64,000 bases of DNA from Micromonospora sp. CP22. GTDB lineage: Bacteria; Actinomycetota; Actinomycetes; Mycobacteriales; Micromonosporaceae. The notes beneath the pieces were generated by a model. It searched no databases and had not been told where the DNA came from. It saw nothing but the letters and a program-made list of their open reading frames with translations. Made by a program: the position numbers and the translations under genes. Below are positions 35,515-45,300 of the stretch, one piece after another. Position 1 is the stretch's first letter, and each line of letters starts with the position of its first letter. The stretch is taken from positions 154,502 to 218,501 of the forward strand of contig NZ_VCJO01000009.1 of NCBI RefSeq assembly GCF_009712475.1, given 5' to 3'.

Positions 35515-36492
35515 TCAGGGCAGCAGGTGGGGACGGATGTCGTCGGCGGCCTCGTCGCCGTAGGACTCGGCGAGGCGCTTGACGAACACGTCGTGGCGCA
35601 CCTGGTACTCCTGGGTGCCGATGGTCTCCAGCACCAGGGTGGCGAGCAGGGAGCCGACCTGGGCGGCCCGTTCCAGCCCGAGCCCCCAGGACAGGGCGGT
35701 GAAGAACCCGGCGCGGAAGCCGTCGCCGACGCCGGTCGGGTCGACCGCCCGGGTCTCCCGGGCGATCGGCACGTGGATCGTCTCGATTCCCCGGCCCGCG
35801 ATCTCCACCCCGTGCTTGCCCAGCGTGGTGACCCGGATCTTCACCCGGTCCAGCAACTGCTCGTCGGAGAGGCCGGCCTTGCTCTGTAGCAGCGACTTCT
35901 CGTAGTCGTTGGTCATCAGGTAGTCGGCACCGTCGATCAGCGCCACCACGTCCTCGCCGGGCATCCGGGCGAGTTGCTGGGACGGGTCCGCGGCGAAGGG
36001 GTAACCGCGCTCGCGGCACTCGGCCGAGTGGCGCAGCATCGCCTCCGGGTCGTTGGCGCTGACCAGGACCAGGTCGAGCCCGCCGAGGCGCTGGGCCACC
36101 GGGTGCAGCTCGATGTTGCGGGCCTCGCTCATCGCCCCCGCGTAGAAGGAGGCGATCTGGCACATGTCGGTGTCGGTGGTGCAGACGAAGCGGGCGGTGT
36201 GGGCGATCTCGCTGACGTGCACCGAGTCGCAGTCCACCCCGTGCCGCTCCAGCCAGGAGCGGTAGTCGGCGAAGTCGGCGCCGACGGCGCCGAGCAGCAC
36301 CGGCTGGAGCCCGAGCTGCCCCATGCCGAACGCGATGTTGGCCGCCACCCCGCCTCGGCGCAGTACCAGATCGTCCACCAGGAAGGAGAGCGACACCTTG
36401 TGCAGCTGGTCGGCGATGAGCTGGTCGGCGAACCGACCCGGGAAGCTCATCAGGTGGTCGGTGGCGATCGAGCCGGTCACGGCGATCTTCAT
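35515..36492 (-). CDS. adoK: PfkB-family sugar/nucleoside kinase (adenosine-kinase-like)
   Basis: The 325-residue ribokinase-fold enzyme has the substrate strand IAVTGSIATDHLMSFPGRF, RRGGVAANIAFGMGQLG (signature 1) and the ATP/catalytic motif DPTGVGDGFRAGF with catalytic Asp. Its setting next to ErpA and the ctaC-ctaF genes matches M. tuberculosis adoK (Rv2202c), an adenosine kinase, so that activity is inferred from position and family; another nucleoside or sugar cannot be excluded. ATG 36492 has GAGGG 5 nt upstream. Confidence 0.85.
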   Translation of the reverse strand: MKIAVTGSIATDHLMSFPGRFADQLIADQLHKVSLSFLVDDLVLRRGGVAANIAFGMGQLGLQPVLLGAVGADFADYRSWLERHGVDCDSVHVSEIAHTARFVCTTDTDMCQIASFYAGAMSEARNIELHPVAQRLGGLDLVLVSANDPEAMLRHSAECRERGYPFAADPSQQLARMPGEDVVALIDGADYLMTNDYEKSLLQSKAGLSDEQLLDRVKIRVTTLGKHGVEIAGRGIETIHVPIARETRAVDPTGVGDGFRAGFFTALSWGLGLERAAQVGSLLATLVLETIGTQEYQVRHDVFVKRLAESYGDEAADDIRPHLLP

Positions 36493-36525
36493 GGCAACCC
36501 TCGGGATCGGCGGCAGAGCCTGATC

Positions 36526-36531
36526 AGCCTA
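36526..36531 (-). promoter_or_regulatory. Candidate -10 box (TAGGCT) for the adoK-like gene
   Basis: TAGGCT on the minus strand lies 33 nt upstream of ATG 36492, leaving a short leader with the SD. Confidence 0.4.
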
Positions 36532-36550
36532 CCGGCCCCGAAACCACCGA

Positions 36551-36651
36551 CCCACCCCCCACCATCGCGTTGATCAAGAGGTTTTGGTCGCCGACCAGGG
36601 CGTGGCGCGACCAAAACCTCTTGATCACCGGACGAAGCGGTGGGGGGTGGG
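36551..36651. repeat. 101-bp composite inverted repeat (cruciform/terminator)
   Basis: Inner arms 36571-36590 and 36608-36627 are a perfect 20-bp inverted repeat (TGATCAAGAGGTTTTGGTCG and its complement) around a 17-nt loop. Outer arms 36551-36563 and 36639-36651 are a perfect 13-bp inverted repeat of C/A versus G/T runs. The inner arm is unusually AT-rich for this DNA. It lies between erpA and the adoK-like gene, both minus strand, and may end the erpA transcript. Confidence 0.8.
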
Positions 36652-36656
36652 GCGGG

Positions 36657-37025
36657 TTAGCTGAAGGAGTCGCCGCAGGCGCAGGAGTTGCCTGCGTTGG
36701 GGTTGTCGATCGTGAAGCCCTGGGCGTCGATCCGGTCGGCGAAGTCGATGGTGGCGCCGGCCAGGTAGGGGGCGCTCATCCGGTCGACGACGACCTCGAC
36801 ACCGTCGTAGTCGGTGACGATGTCACCGTCGAGCGAACGCTCGTCGAAGAACAGCTGGTACCGCAGGCCGGAGCAGCCGCCCGGCTGCACGGCGACCCGA
36901 AGCCGCAGGTCGTCGCGGCCCTCCTGCTCGATCAGGGCCTTGACCTTCTGCGCCGCGACGTCGGTGAGGACGACGGACGTGGGGGCCTTGGCCTCGGTCG
37001 ACTCGGTCTGCGCTGGCGTGGTCAC
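36657..37025 (-). CDS. erpA: HesB/IscA-type iron-sulfur cluster carrier (ErpA-like)
   Basis: The 122-residue A-type carrier has VVLTDVAAQKVKALIEQEG, the first ligand Cys in PGGCSGLRYQL, and the C-terminal pair in NSCACGDSF (CxC form). It delivers Fe-S clusters to client enzymes; Rieske QcrA and NadA in this window are possible clients, as inference. It is the equivalent of M. tuberculosis Rv2204c. GTG 37025 has GGGAGA at 8 nt. Confidence 0.93.
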   Translation of the reverse strand: MTTPAQTESTEAKAPTSVVLTDVAAQKVKALIEQEGRDDLRLRVAVQPGGCSGLRYQLFFDERSLDGDIVTDYDGVEVVVDRMSAPYLAGATIDFADRIDAQGFTIDNPNAGNSCACGDSFS

Positions 37026-37114
37026 GTGGAATTCTCCCTGCGGCGCGTCGGTGTGGTCCTCCCCTGGCCAACGTCAGCCGCCGGTCAGCGATTCCCACAG
37101 TGGTCCAGTTCTTG

Positions 37115-37120
37115 ATTGTA
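37115..37120 (-). promoter_or_regulatory. -10 box (TACAAT) for erpA
   Basis: TACAAT is a near-consensus -10 on the minus strand, giving a leader of about 80-85 nt before GTG 37025. The -35 is not clear. Confidence 0.5.
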
Positions 37121-37175
37121 GGCCGCCGGTGGCCGCGCGACCCGGCGGCGTGACCAGGCACTCGACGGGGACGAC

Positions 37176-38315
37176 TCAGCGGCTCCACTGCCGCGCCAGC
37201 CGGGTGCCCAGTTCCCGCAGCCCCTGCGCCGGCCGTTCCAGGGCGGCGGCCAGCCCGCCCCGCTCCTCGCCGCCGAAATGCTCCACCAGGCTGTACGCGT
37301 CGGTCACCCCGACCGACGCCGCCTCCCGCCGCCCGGTGCTGACCTGACCGGCGAGCACCACGCAGGGTACGCCCCGGTCACGTGCCGCACCGGCCACTCC
37401 GGCCACCACCTTGCCGCGCAGCGACTGGTGGTCGAAGCGGCCCTCCCCGGTGATCACCAGATCGACCTCGTCGAGCACGGCGTCCAGCCCGACGGCCCGG
37501 TTGACCAGCCCGATGCCGGACTCGCACCGCCCGCCGAGCGCGAGCAACGCGGCACCGACACCGCCGGCCGCGCCGCCACCCGGCAACGCCCCGAGCCCGC
37601 TGGGACAGCCGGGTAGATCCCGTTCCAGCACCTCGGCCCAGCGACCGAGCGCGGCGTCGAGCAGCAGCACGTCGGCCCGGTCGGCGCCCTTCTGCGGGCC
37701 GAAGACGTTGCTCGCGCCGTGCAGCCCGAGCAGCGGGTTGTCGACGTCGGTGGCCGCGATCAGCCGGGTGTCCCGCAGCCGGGGCAGCCCGTCGAGCGTC
37801 GCCGCCGCGCTCAGCGCCGCGCCGCCGTACGGCAGGGCGGTGCCGCTGTCGTCCAGCGCCACCGCGCCGAGGGCGGCGAGCATGCCCGCGCCACCGTCGT
37901 TGGTCGCCGAGCCACCGAGCCCGACCACCACCGTGCGCGCACCGACCTCGACCGCGGCGGCGATCAGCAGACCCAGGCCGTACGAGGTGGTGGTCAGCGG
38001 GTTCCGCTCGGTGGTGTCGAGCAGGTGCAGGCCGCAGGCCTGGGCGCTCTCCAGCCAGGCGACCTCGCCACCATCGGTGAGCAGCATCTCACCGTCGGCC
38101 GGGCGACCCAGCGGATCGGTGGTACGCACCGGCACCCGCCGGCCGGGCAGCGCCTCGGCGAGCACGTCGAGGAAGCCCGGTCCACCGTCGGCCAACGGCT
38201 TGACCAGCAGTTCGTCGCCGGGTGCCACCTCCCGCCAGCCGTCGGCCACGGCGGCGGCGACCTGCGGGGCCGGCAACGTACCGGCGAACTTGTCCGGGCA
38301 GAGCAGTACGCGCAT
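37176..38315 (-). CDS. Glycerate kinase (type 1)
   Basis: The 379-residue glycerate kinase (GlxK/GarK fold) phosphorylates D-glycerate with ATP. It shows RVLLCPDKFAGTLPAPQVAAAV, LVKPLADGGPGFLDVLAEAL, VVGLGGSATNDGGAGMLAALG, the FGPQKGA loop and LVITGEGRFDHQSLRGKV. In position it corresponds to M. tuberculosis Rv2205c. It is divergent from nadA with only 68 bp between starts. ATG 38315 begins at the family N-terminus. Confidence 0.93.
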   Translation of the reverse strand: MRVLLCPDKFAGTLPAPQVAAAVADGWREVAPGDELLVKPLADGGPGFLDVLAEALPGRRVPVRTTDPLGRPADGEMLLTDGGEVAWLESAQACGLHLLDTTERNPLTTTSYGLGLLIAAAVEVGARTVVVGLGGSATNDGGAGMLAALGAVALDDSGTALPYGGAALSAAATLDGLPRLRDTRLIAATDVDNPLLGLHGASNVFGPQKGADRADVLLLDAALGRWAEVLERDLPGCPSGLGALPGGGAAGGVGAALLALGGRCESGIGLVNRAVGLDAVLDEVDLVITGEGRFDHQSLRGKVVAGVAGAARDRGVPCVVLAGQVSTGRREAASVGVTDAYSLVEHFGGEERGGLAAALERPAQGLRELGTRLARQWSR

Positions 38316-38383
38316 GCCTGGCAGTGTGGCAGCCCACACCCGCACGGCCGGCAGGACGGTCGCGCTGTGGGACCATGGGAGGC

Positions 38384-39556
38384 GTGACGACCTGGGTTGA
38401 GCCCTCCAACACCGCGACCGCGCTGCTGCTTCTCGGCCGTGGCAGCGACCCCGCCACCGAACGTGGCGTGGAGTGTCCGGGTGACCTGCCCGCGCCGAGC
38501 GACCCCGACCTGGTGGCCCGCGCGACGGCGGCCAAGGCCGCCCTCGGCGACCGGGTCTTCGTGCTGGGTCACCACTACCAGCGCGACGAGGTGATCCAGT
38601 TCGCCGACGTGACCGGCGACTCGTTCAAGCTGGCCCGCGAGGCCGCCGCCCGACCGCAGGCCGAGTACATCGTCTTCTGCGGTGTGCACTTCATGGCCGA
38701 GAGCGCGGACATCCTCACCTCCGCCGACCAGCAGGTCGTGCTGCCCGACCTGGCCGCCGGTTGCTCGATGGCGGACATGGCCGCGCTGCCGCAGGTCGAG
38801 AACGCCTGGGACGTGCTCACCGAGCTGGGCCTGGCGGAGCGGACCGTCCCGGTCACCTACATGAACTCCTCGGCCGACATCAAGGGCTTCGTGGGGCGCA
38901 ACGGCGGAGTGGTCTGCACCTCGTCGAACGCGAAGCGGGCCCTGGAGTGGGCGTACCAGCAGGGCGAGAAGGTGCTCTTCCTGCCCGACCAGCACCTCGG
39001 CCGCAACACCGCCGTGCTGGAGATGGGCTTCTCCCTGGACGACTGCGTCCTCTACGACCCGCACAAGCCGAACGGCGGGCTCACCGCCGCGCAGCTGCGC
39101 GACGCGAAGATGATCCTCTGGCGCGGGCACTGCTCGGTGCACGGCCGGTTCACGCTGGACAGCGTCAACGACGTTCGGGACCGGGTGCCGGGCGTGAACG
39201 TGCTGGTCCACCCGGAGTGCCGGCACGAGGTGGTGCGGGCCGCCGACCTGGTCGGGTCCACGGAGTACATCATCAGGACCATCGAGGCCGCCCCGGCCGG
39301 TTCCGCGTGGGCGGTGGGCACCGAGCTGAACCTGGTCCGCCGGCTCGCGCTGGCCCATCCGGACAAGCAGATCATGTTCCTGGACCGGGCCGTGTGCTAC
39401 TGCTCGACGATGAACCGGATCGATCTGCCGCACCTGGTCTGGGCGCTGGAGGAGCTGGTCGCCGGGCGGGTGGTCAACCAGATCACGGTCGACGCCGACA
39501 CCGCGCACCACGCCCGGGTCGCGCTGGATCAGATGCTCGCGCTGCCGGGCGCCTGA
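38384..39556 (+). CDS. nadA: Quinolinate synthase A
   Basis: The 390-residue [4Fe-4S] enzyme condenses iminoaspartate with dihydroxyacetone phosphate to quinolinate for NAD synthesis. Motifs are LGHHYQRDEVIQFAD, FCGVHFMAESADIL with cluster Cys, DLAAGCSMADM, HPECRHEVVRAAD with Cys, and CYCSTMNRIDL with the last ligand. GTG 38384 is chosen; ATG 38375, 9 nt upstream, is also in frame. The partners nadB and nadC are not adjacent. A terminator follows 3 bp after the stop. Confidence 0.94.
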   Translation: MTTWVEPSNTATALLLLGRGSDPATERGVECPGDLPAPSDPDLVARATAAKAALGDRVFVLGHHYQRDEVIQFADVTGDSFKLAREAAARPQAEYIVFCGVHFMAESADILTSADQQVVLPDLAAGCSMADMAALPQVENAWDVLTELGLAERTVPVTYMNSSADIKGFVGRNGGVVCTSSNAKRALEWAYQQGEKVLFLPDQHLGRNTAVLEMGFSLDDCVLYDPHKPNGGLTAAQLRDAKMILWRGHCSVHGRFTLDSVNDVRDRVPGVNVLVHPECRHEVVRAADLVGSTEYIIRTIEAAPAGSAWAVGTELNLVRRLALAHPDKQIMFLDRAVCYCSTMNRIDLPHLVWALEELVAGRVVNQITVDADTAHHARVALDQMLALPGA

Positions 39557-39558
39557 CC

Positions 39559-39591
39559 ACACCCGACGTCACCGTCTGTGACGTCGGGTGT
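39559..39591 (+). terminator. nadA terminator
   Basis: A perfect 13-bp stem (39559-39571 with 39579-39591) and 7-nt loop lie directly after the nadA stop. Confidence 0.85.
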
Positions 39592-39664
39592 ACGCGAAAG
39601 TGCCGGATCACCGATAAATACCCTCCGAAGCGGTGTGACCGGATCCATTCTCATCACGGAGGGC

Positions 39665-39670
39665 TATGCT
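39665..39670 (+). promoter_or_regulatory. Candidate -10 box (TATGCT) for murA
   Basis: TATGCT lies in an AT-richer stretch (39600-39670) about 110 nt upstream of TTG 39781, giving a leader of about 105 nt. The -35 is uncertain. Confidence 0.4.
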
Positions 39671-39780
39671 GCCGGGCGACGACACACGCGGGCGCGGGCG
39701 TTTGGGCGCGACCGCACCCCGGGTAGCGACCGGTGGTGTCCATTCATCGAAACGGCAGCACGCACGCGCTGGAGGTTGCG

Positions 39781-41136
39781 TTGACCGACGACGTCCTGGT
39801 CGTACACGGAGGCACGCCGCTGCAAGGGCGGATCCGGGTACGCGGCGCGAAGAACCTGGTGTCCAAGGCGATGGTCGCCGCACTGCTGGGCGACAGCCCC
39901 AGCCGACTGTTCGACGTGCCGAAGATCCGGGATGTCGAGGTGGTCCGGGGCCTGCTCGGGCTGCACGGCGTCAAGGTCACCGACGGCGACGAGGACGGCG
40001 AGCTGGTCTTCGACCCGGCGAACGTGGAGAGCGCCAGCACCGACCAGATCAACGTGCACGCCGGTTCCAGCCGGATCCCGATCCTGTTCTGCGGGCCGCT
40101 GCTGCACCGTCTCGGGCACGCCTTCATTCCGGACCTCGGCGGCTGCCACATCGGGCCCCGGCCGATCGACTTCCACCTCCAGGCACTCCGGGAGTTCGGC
40201 GCGACCGTCGAGAAGACCCCCGAGGGTCTGCACCTGTCCGCGCCGAACGGGCTGCACGGCACGAAGTTCGCGCTGCCCTACCCCAGCGTGGGCGCGACCG
40301 AGCAGGTGCTGCTGGCCGCGGTGATGGCCGAGGGCGTCACCGAGCTGCGCAACGCGGCCGTGGAGCCGGAGATCATCGACCTGATCTGTGTCCTGCAGAA
40401 GATGGGCGCGATCATCAAGGTGCACACCGACCGGGTGATCGAGATCCAGGGCGTACCGAAGCTGCACGGTTACACCCACCGGCCCATCCCGGACCGGATC
40501 GAGGCGGCGAGCTGGGCCGCGGCGGCACTGGCCACGCGGGGCCACGTCGAGGTGCTCGGCGCGGAGCAGGCCGACATGATGACCTTCCTGAACGTCTTCC
40601 GCTCGGTCGGCGGCGAGTACAAGGTGACCGACACCCGGCCGCCGCGCCCCGGACAACCGGGGCAGGAGGGCGGCATCCGCTTCTGGCACCCGGGCGGTGA
40701 ACTCCAGGCCACCGCGTTGGAGACCGACGTGCACCCGGGCTTCATGACCGACTGGCAGCAGCCGCTGGTGGTGGCCCTGACCCAGGCTCGCGGCCTGTCC
40801 ATCGTCCACGAGACGGTCTACGAGCAGCGGCTCGGCTACACCGAGGCGCTGAACTCGATGGGCGCGAACATCCAGGTCTACCGGGACTGCCTGGGCGGCA
40901 CCCCGTGCCGGTTCGGCCGGCGCAACTTCAAGCACTCCGCGGTGATCGCCGGTCCGAGCAAGCTACACGCCGCCGACCTGGTCATTCCCGACCTGCGGGC
41001 GGGCTTCAGCCACCTGATCGCCGCGTTGGCGGCCGAGGGCACCTCCCGGGTCTACGGCGTGGATCTGATCAACCGTGGCTACGAGGACTTCGAGGCCAAG
41101 CTCGCCGACCTGGGCGCGCACGTCGAACGACCCTGA
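39781..41136 (+). CDS. murA: UDP-N-acetylglucosamine 1-carboxyvinyltransferase
   Basis: The 451-residue enzyme adds enolpyruvate from PEP to UDP-GlcNAc, the first committed step of peptidoglycan synthesis. It has RVRGAKNLVSKAMVAALLG at the N-terminus, the active-site loop LGGCHIGPRPIDFH with Cys122 (a fosfomycin-sensitive form would have this Cys), TDVHPGFMTDWQQPL with the catalytic Asp, and YEQRLGYTEALNSMGA. TTG 39781 is preferred because GGAGG lies 5 nt upstream and it starts at the family N-terminus; GTG 39733 would add 16 residues. Confidence 0.93.
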   Translation: MTDDVLVVHGGTPLQGRIRVRGAKNLVSKAMVAALLGDSPSRLFDVPKIRDVEVVRGLLGLHGVKVTDGDEDGELVFDPANVESASTDQINVHAGSSRIPILFCGPLLHRLGHAFIPDLGGCHIGPRPIDFHLQALREFGATVEKTPEGLHLSAPNGLHGTKFALPYPSVGATEQVLLAAVMAEGVTELRNAAVEPEIIDLICVLQKMGAIIKVHTDRVIEIQGVPKLHGYTHRPIPDRIEAASWAAAALATRGHVEVLGAEQADMMTFLNVFRSVGGEYKVTDTRPPRPGQPGQEGGIRFWHPGGELQATALETDVHPGFMTDWQQPLVVALTQARGLSIVHETVYEQRLGYTEALNSMGANIQVYRDCLGGTPCRFGRRNFKHSAVIAGPSKLHAADLVIPDLRAGFSHLIAALAAEGTSRVYGVDLINRGYEDFEAKLADLGAHVERP

Positions 41137-41202
41137 TCGACCCGCGACGCCGGCGCCGCGCGTTCGCCGCACCGCGATGTGCATCGGGCGCGCGGCGTTG
41201 GC

Positions 41203-41208
41203 TACCCT
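41203..41208 (+). promoter_or_regulatory. -10 box (TACCCT) for a leaderless DUF3043 mRNA
   Basis: TACCCT ends 6 nt before GTG 41215; no SD. Confidence 0.6.
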
Positions 41209-41214
41209 TGCCGC

Positions 41215-41820
41215 GTGCCGTCGCTGTTTCGCCGCAAGTCCGCCGACCTCGCCGAACCCGCCACCGAGCCGCTGACCCCGGCTGAGGAGGAGGCGGCCGA
41301 GGCGGCCCGGTCCCGTGCCTACACCCCGGCCAAGGGACGGGAGACGCCGAAGCGCCCCTCTCACGGTCGTCGCCCTGCCATGGCCAGGAAGCCGCTGAGC
41401 AAGGAAGAGGCGAAGGCGCAGCGCCGACAACGCCGCGCCGAGGCCGCCGCGGAGTTCCGCCGTGAGGGCGGGCCCCGCGACCGGGGCCCGGAGCGGCTGT
41501 TGGCCCGCAACGTGGTCGACTCCCGGCGTACCGTCGGCACCTGGTTCTTCGGCGGCGCCCTGGTGGTGCTGATCGGTTCGAACCAGGCGATGCCGCCGGT
41601 GATCCGGTTGGCCTCCAACCTGCTCTGGGGTGCACTGGCCCTGGGCGTGGTGGTCGACTCGGTGCTCATCTCACGCCGGATCAAGAAGCTGGTCCGCGAG
41701 CGCTTCCCGAAGTCCACCCAGCGGATGGGGTCGCTGTACGTCTACGCGATCATGCGGTCGATCACGTTCCGCAAGCTGCGTACGCCGGAGCCCCGGGTCG
41801 CCCTCGGCGACCCGGTCTGA
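41215..41820 (+). CDS. DUF3043 membrane protein
   Basis: The 201-residue protein has a highly basic, disordered N-terminal half (FRRKSADLAEP, GRETPKRPSHGRRPAMARK, SKEEAKAQRRQRRAEAAAE), a short RNVVDSRRTVGTWFF motif, two membrane helices (about 111-150) and a cytoplasmic tail with RRIKKLVRERFPKSTQRMG. It is the equivalent of M. tuberculosis Rv2206. Function is unknown; the basic tails suggest binding to nucleic acid or anionic lipid. GTG 41215 is supported by the leaderless -10 box. Confidence 0.9.
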   Translation: MPSLFRRKSADLAEPATEPLTPAEEEAAEAARSRAYTPAKGRETPKRPSHGRRPAMARKPLSKEEAKAQRRQRRAEAAAEFRREGGPRDRGPERLLARNVVDSRRTVGTWFFGGALVVLIGSNQAMPPVIRLASNLLWGALALGVVVDSVLISRRIKKLVRERFPKSTQRMGSLYVYAIMRSITFRKLRTPEPRVALGDPV

Positions 41821-42329
41821 CCGCCCGCCGGGCACGCGCCATGCGGCGTGCCTGCCCGGATCGGCACCTCGTACGCGCCGGTCTCGGCTGCGCCGACAGG
41901 TGAACGGACAGGCCCCCGGCGACGGCGACGAGCGGTTGACGGTGAGTACGGCAGCGCCGGAAGTCCGATACCGGCATAGGGATAAATGTCCGGATCAATA
42001 GGATAACGTTTGGGTTGACGAGGGTGCCGTAGTGGCGGTGACCGAGCCCGCGCCGCTACCCTCCATGCGCAGCCATTCGGTGCCCGGACGAGCGAATTCG
42101 CCGGTCTCCGGGGTGCCCAGCGCGACCATTTCCGACGAGGTGACATCGCCGTGAGCGAGCGGACGCGAGCCGACCACCGGGGCGCGACCGTGAGCGAGCG
42201 GGCGTCGGTCCCGGGTCTCGGCACGGGTCGGACCGGTCGTGGCCCGTTCGCCGGGCATGTTCACCCTCCCCGTGTCGCGGTCCGCCCCGCCTCCCGGCGA
42301 CGTCCCGGCCGCAGCGACAGGTCCGGCGG
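41821..42329. other. 509-bp intergenic region
   Basis: No gene can be supported. It begins with a hairpin (GGCACGC 41831-41837 with GCGTGCC 41846-41852) that may terminate the DUF3043 transcript. An AT-rich patch (about 41964-42015, with GGATAAATG and AATAGGATAACG) is the likeliest promoter area for the WG-repeat gene. CGTGAGCGAGCGG occurs twice in direct orientation (42150-42162 and 42188-42200). A 60-codon frame at 42151-42333 lacks a credible SD. Confidence 0.5.
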
Positions 42330-45300
42330 ATGAGTCGCGGCTACGCCGACCGGTGGCACGATCCCACCGAGCCATCCTGGGTCGCCGAGCCGACGAGCGA
42401 GTGGCAGCCGCAATTCCCGGGCCAGCGTTATCCGGGTGACAACGGGGCCGAGCACCAGCCACGGGGTCGCGCGAGCGCCGTCGGCCGGGCCGAGGTGCCG
42501 CCACTCGCGCCGACCCGGCCCGACGGCACGTACACCGGACGATCCTGGAACGAGGAACCGGACGGCCTTCCGGGCCGACACGAGGCATTCGAGAATCGGC
42601 CCGTCAGCGGCCCGAACGGCGCCCGGCCGTACGACCGGTCGATGCCGCCCGGCTCGCGGCCGGAGCAGGGGCGACGCTCGTCGTACGGTGAACCCGCACG
42701 GGGCCGCGACGCGGTCGTCTGGTCGGACTTCGGGCCACCGGCCGCCGCCGGACCGGGTGCGCCGCCACGCCGCGACCAGCGCGAGGCGTACGTCGAGCGC
42801 CCGCGCGACGGCGACCGTTACCCCGAACGCCGCGACCCGCACCGCCCCCGTGACCAGCGCGAACCCGACCGGTACGCGCGCCGCGACCCGGAGCGGTACG
42901 CCCGGCGGGAACCCGAACGGCGTGACCCGGACCGCCGTTATCCGCCAGCCGAGCCCGGACGCCGGGGTCAGCGCGAACCCGACCCGTACGCGGACCGGCC
43001 CCGTCACGTCGAGTCGGGTGGGCGCGACGAGTACCGGCGCGGAGCACCGGTGTCTCCGGCCCCTCGCCGGGAACCCGGCTGGGCGGCGGAGGCCGACGAG
43101 GAGATTCGTCGTCCCGCCGCCACCCGACGCCCGGTCGACGGTGTCGACCGCCGCCCGCCCGGAGAGGCCGCCGCGCGCCCGCGCTACCAGTGGAGTCACC
43201 ACCCCGGGCAGCCGCCCCGCACCGACGGTCCCGTGGTCGACGGCTACCGCAATGACTTCGTCGGCGGCGGAGACCCGGACGCCGCGCCGTACCCGGACGG
43301 TTTCATCGACGACGAGCCGGTCCGCCCGCCCGACGAGTGGGCTCGCCCGGACCGGGCGCCCCGGCGGGGCCGTCCGGAACCGCCACCGGACCAGCAGGGT
43401 TACGACGCACCGTCGCGCGGCGACCTGCCGTGGCCCGCGCCCGGACCGCTACGGCCGAGCAGTGGACGCGACCACCGCGAGTACCAGCGACCGGCTCCTC
43501 GGGAGCCGGAGTTCGACCGGCGTCCGGGCGGGATGCCGGACGGTCCCGGCCCGCAGCGTTTCGACGACCGGCCAGCCGCCGCGCTGCCCGACCGCGACCG
43601 GCCCGTTTCCGCAGCACCCGACCAGGATCCGCGTCGCCGTCACCTGTCGGTGGTACCGGATCGTCCCGTGTCTCCCGCTCCGGAGTCGGACCGGCCGGTC
43701 TCCCCCGCCGCCGGACGGGCCCGACCCGTCTCCCCCGCCCCGCAGCACCAACCCGAGGTCGGCCACCCGCCACGGCTTCGTCCCTCGGCCACCGCCGGGG
43801 ACCGGAGCGACCCCCGCCAACCGGTTCAGGACCGTGGCCCGACCGGTCCCGACCGGCCGCGTACCGACCGTCCCGGCCAGGACCGACCCTCCGTCGCCGC
43901 CGGGGCCGATCCGGCACCGACCGGGGACACGGTCCGCCCTGCGCCACTGCACCAGCACGAGGTACGGCCCGCACCGCTGCACGAACACCAGGTCCGTCCG
44001 GCTCCCCTGCACGACCAGCCGGTCGTCGCCTCGCCGCCTCCCACACCGGTGCCCTCGGTGGCCGCCGCACCCCCCGTCACCCCGCCACCGGCCCGACCGG
44101 TCTCCGCGCCACCGGACCAGCCACCGCCCACCCGACCGGTCTCCGCGCCACCGGACCAGCCACCGCCCACCCGACCGGTCTCCGCACCGCCGGACCAGCC
44201 ACCGTTCGCCCGCCAGCCCACCCGACCGGTCTCCGCACCGCCGGACCAGCCGTCGGTGGCCGCCGCGTCGGGGCGGATGCCCGAGCCGCCCGTGGCCGAC
44301 CGGACACCGCTCGGCCCGCCGCCGGTGGCACGGCCCGACCAGGATGCTCCGGCGGCACCGGCCGCCCGTCAGCCCACCCGGTACGTCCCGCCACCACCCG
44401 CACCGTCCCCGCCGCCCGCGCCCGCCCGGCCGGCGTCCGACGGTGCGCTGGGTTGGTTCGGTCCGGTCACCAAGCCACCGGCCCCGGAACAGGACGCGCC
44501 CGCCTCCATGCCACCACCGGAGCGGCCCGGACCAGCCGGGCCGAAACGGACCGTCGCCCCGCCGCCGGAGCCCACGCCGCAGGCGGCGGCCGATGTGCCC
44601 GCTTCCCCGGTCTCGGCGTCTCCGGTGTCGGCACCGCCCGCACCGCTGCCGCCCGAACGGCCGGTCGGGACACCACCGGCACCGCCGACCTCGGCGGCTC
44701 CCGTCTCCGCGCCGCCCGACCCGACGCCGGTCTCCGCACCGCCGTCGCCCGTCTCCGGGCCCCCCACGGCACCCGTGTCCGGCCCGCCGTTGGCACCGGT
44801 GTCCGGCCCACCCACGGCACCCGTGTCCGGCCCGCCCGTGGCACCGGTCTCCGGCCCTCCCGTGGCACCCGTGTCCGGGCCACCGTTGGCACCCGTCTCC
44901 GGCCTGCCCCTGTCGACGCCGGTATCCGGGCCGCCGATGCCCGTACCGCCCGGGGAGCCCGACCTCGACGCGCCGGTCTCCGCGCCGCCCGACCACACCA
45001 CGCCGCCGGACCACACCACGCCGCCGGACGACACCACGTCACCGGACGGCCCGGCTCGCAACACCGAGCCCGACGGCGGCACCGAGCGTCCGGACACCGG
45101 ACCCGGTGACGTCGACGCGCCGCCCGGCTCAGCCGACACCGCCGCACCGGCCGACCCGGCGGACGACGAGAAGCCGGCGAGCGACGACCCGGACGACAGC
45201 GAGCCGGTGGCCGAATCACCGGCCGATCCCGAACAGGTGTTGGCGAACTTCCGCTGGCGTCTCGACCCGGTGACCCTGCGGGAGGTGGTGGACGACCCGG

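Noticed and set aside
42151..42333. 60-codon plus-strand frame before the WG-repeat gene
   Set aside because: There is no SD, composition is random, and it includes the repeated GTGAGCGAGCGG sequence. It overlaps the ATG of the real gene.
44094..44936. Short tandem repeats considered as a CRISPR array
   Set aside because: Repeats are in frame within a coding sequence, have no unique spacers of even length, and no cas genes are nearby.
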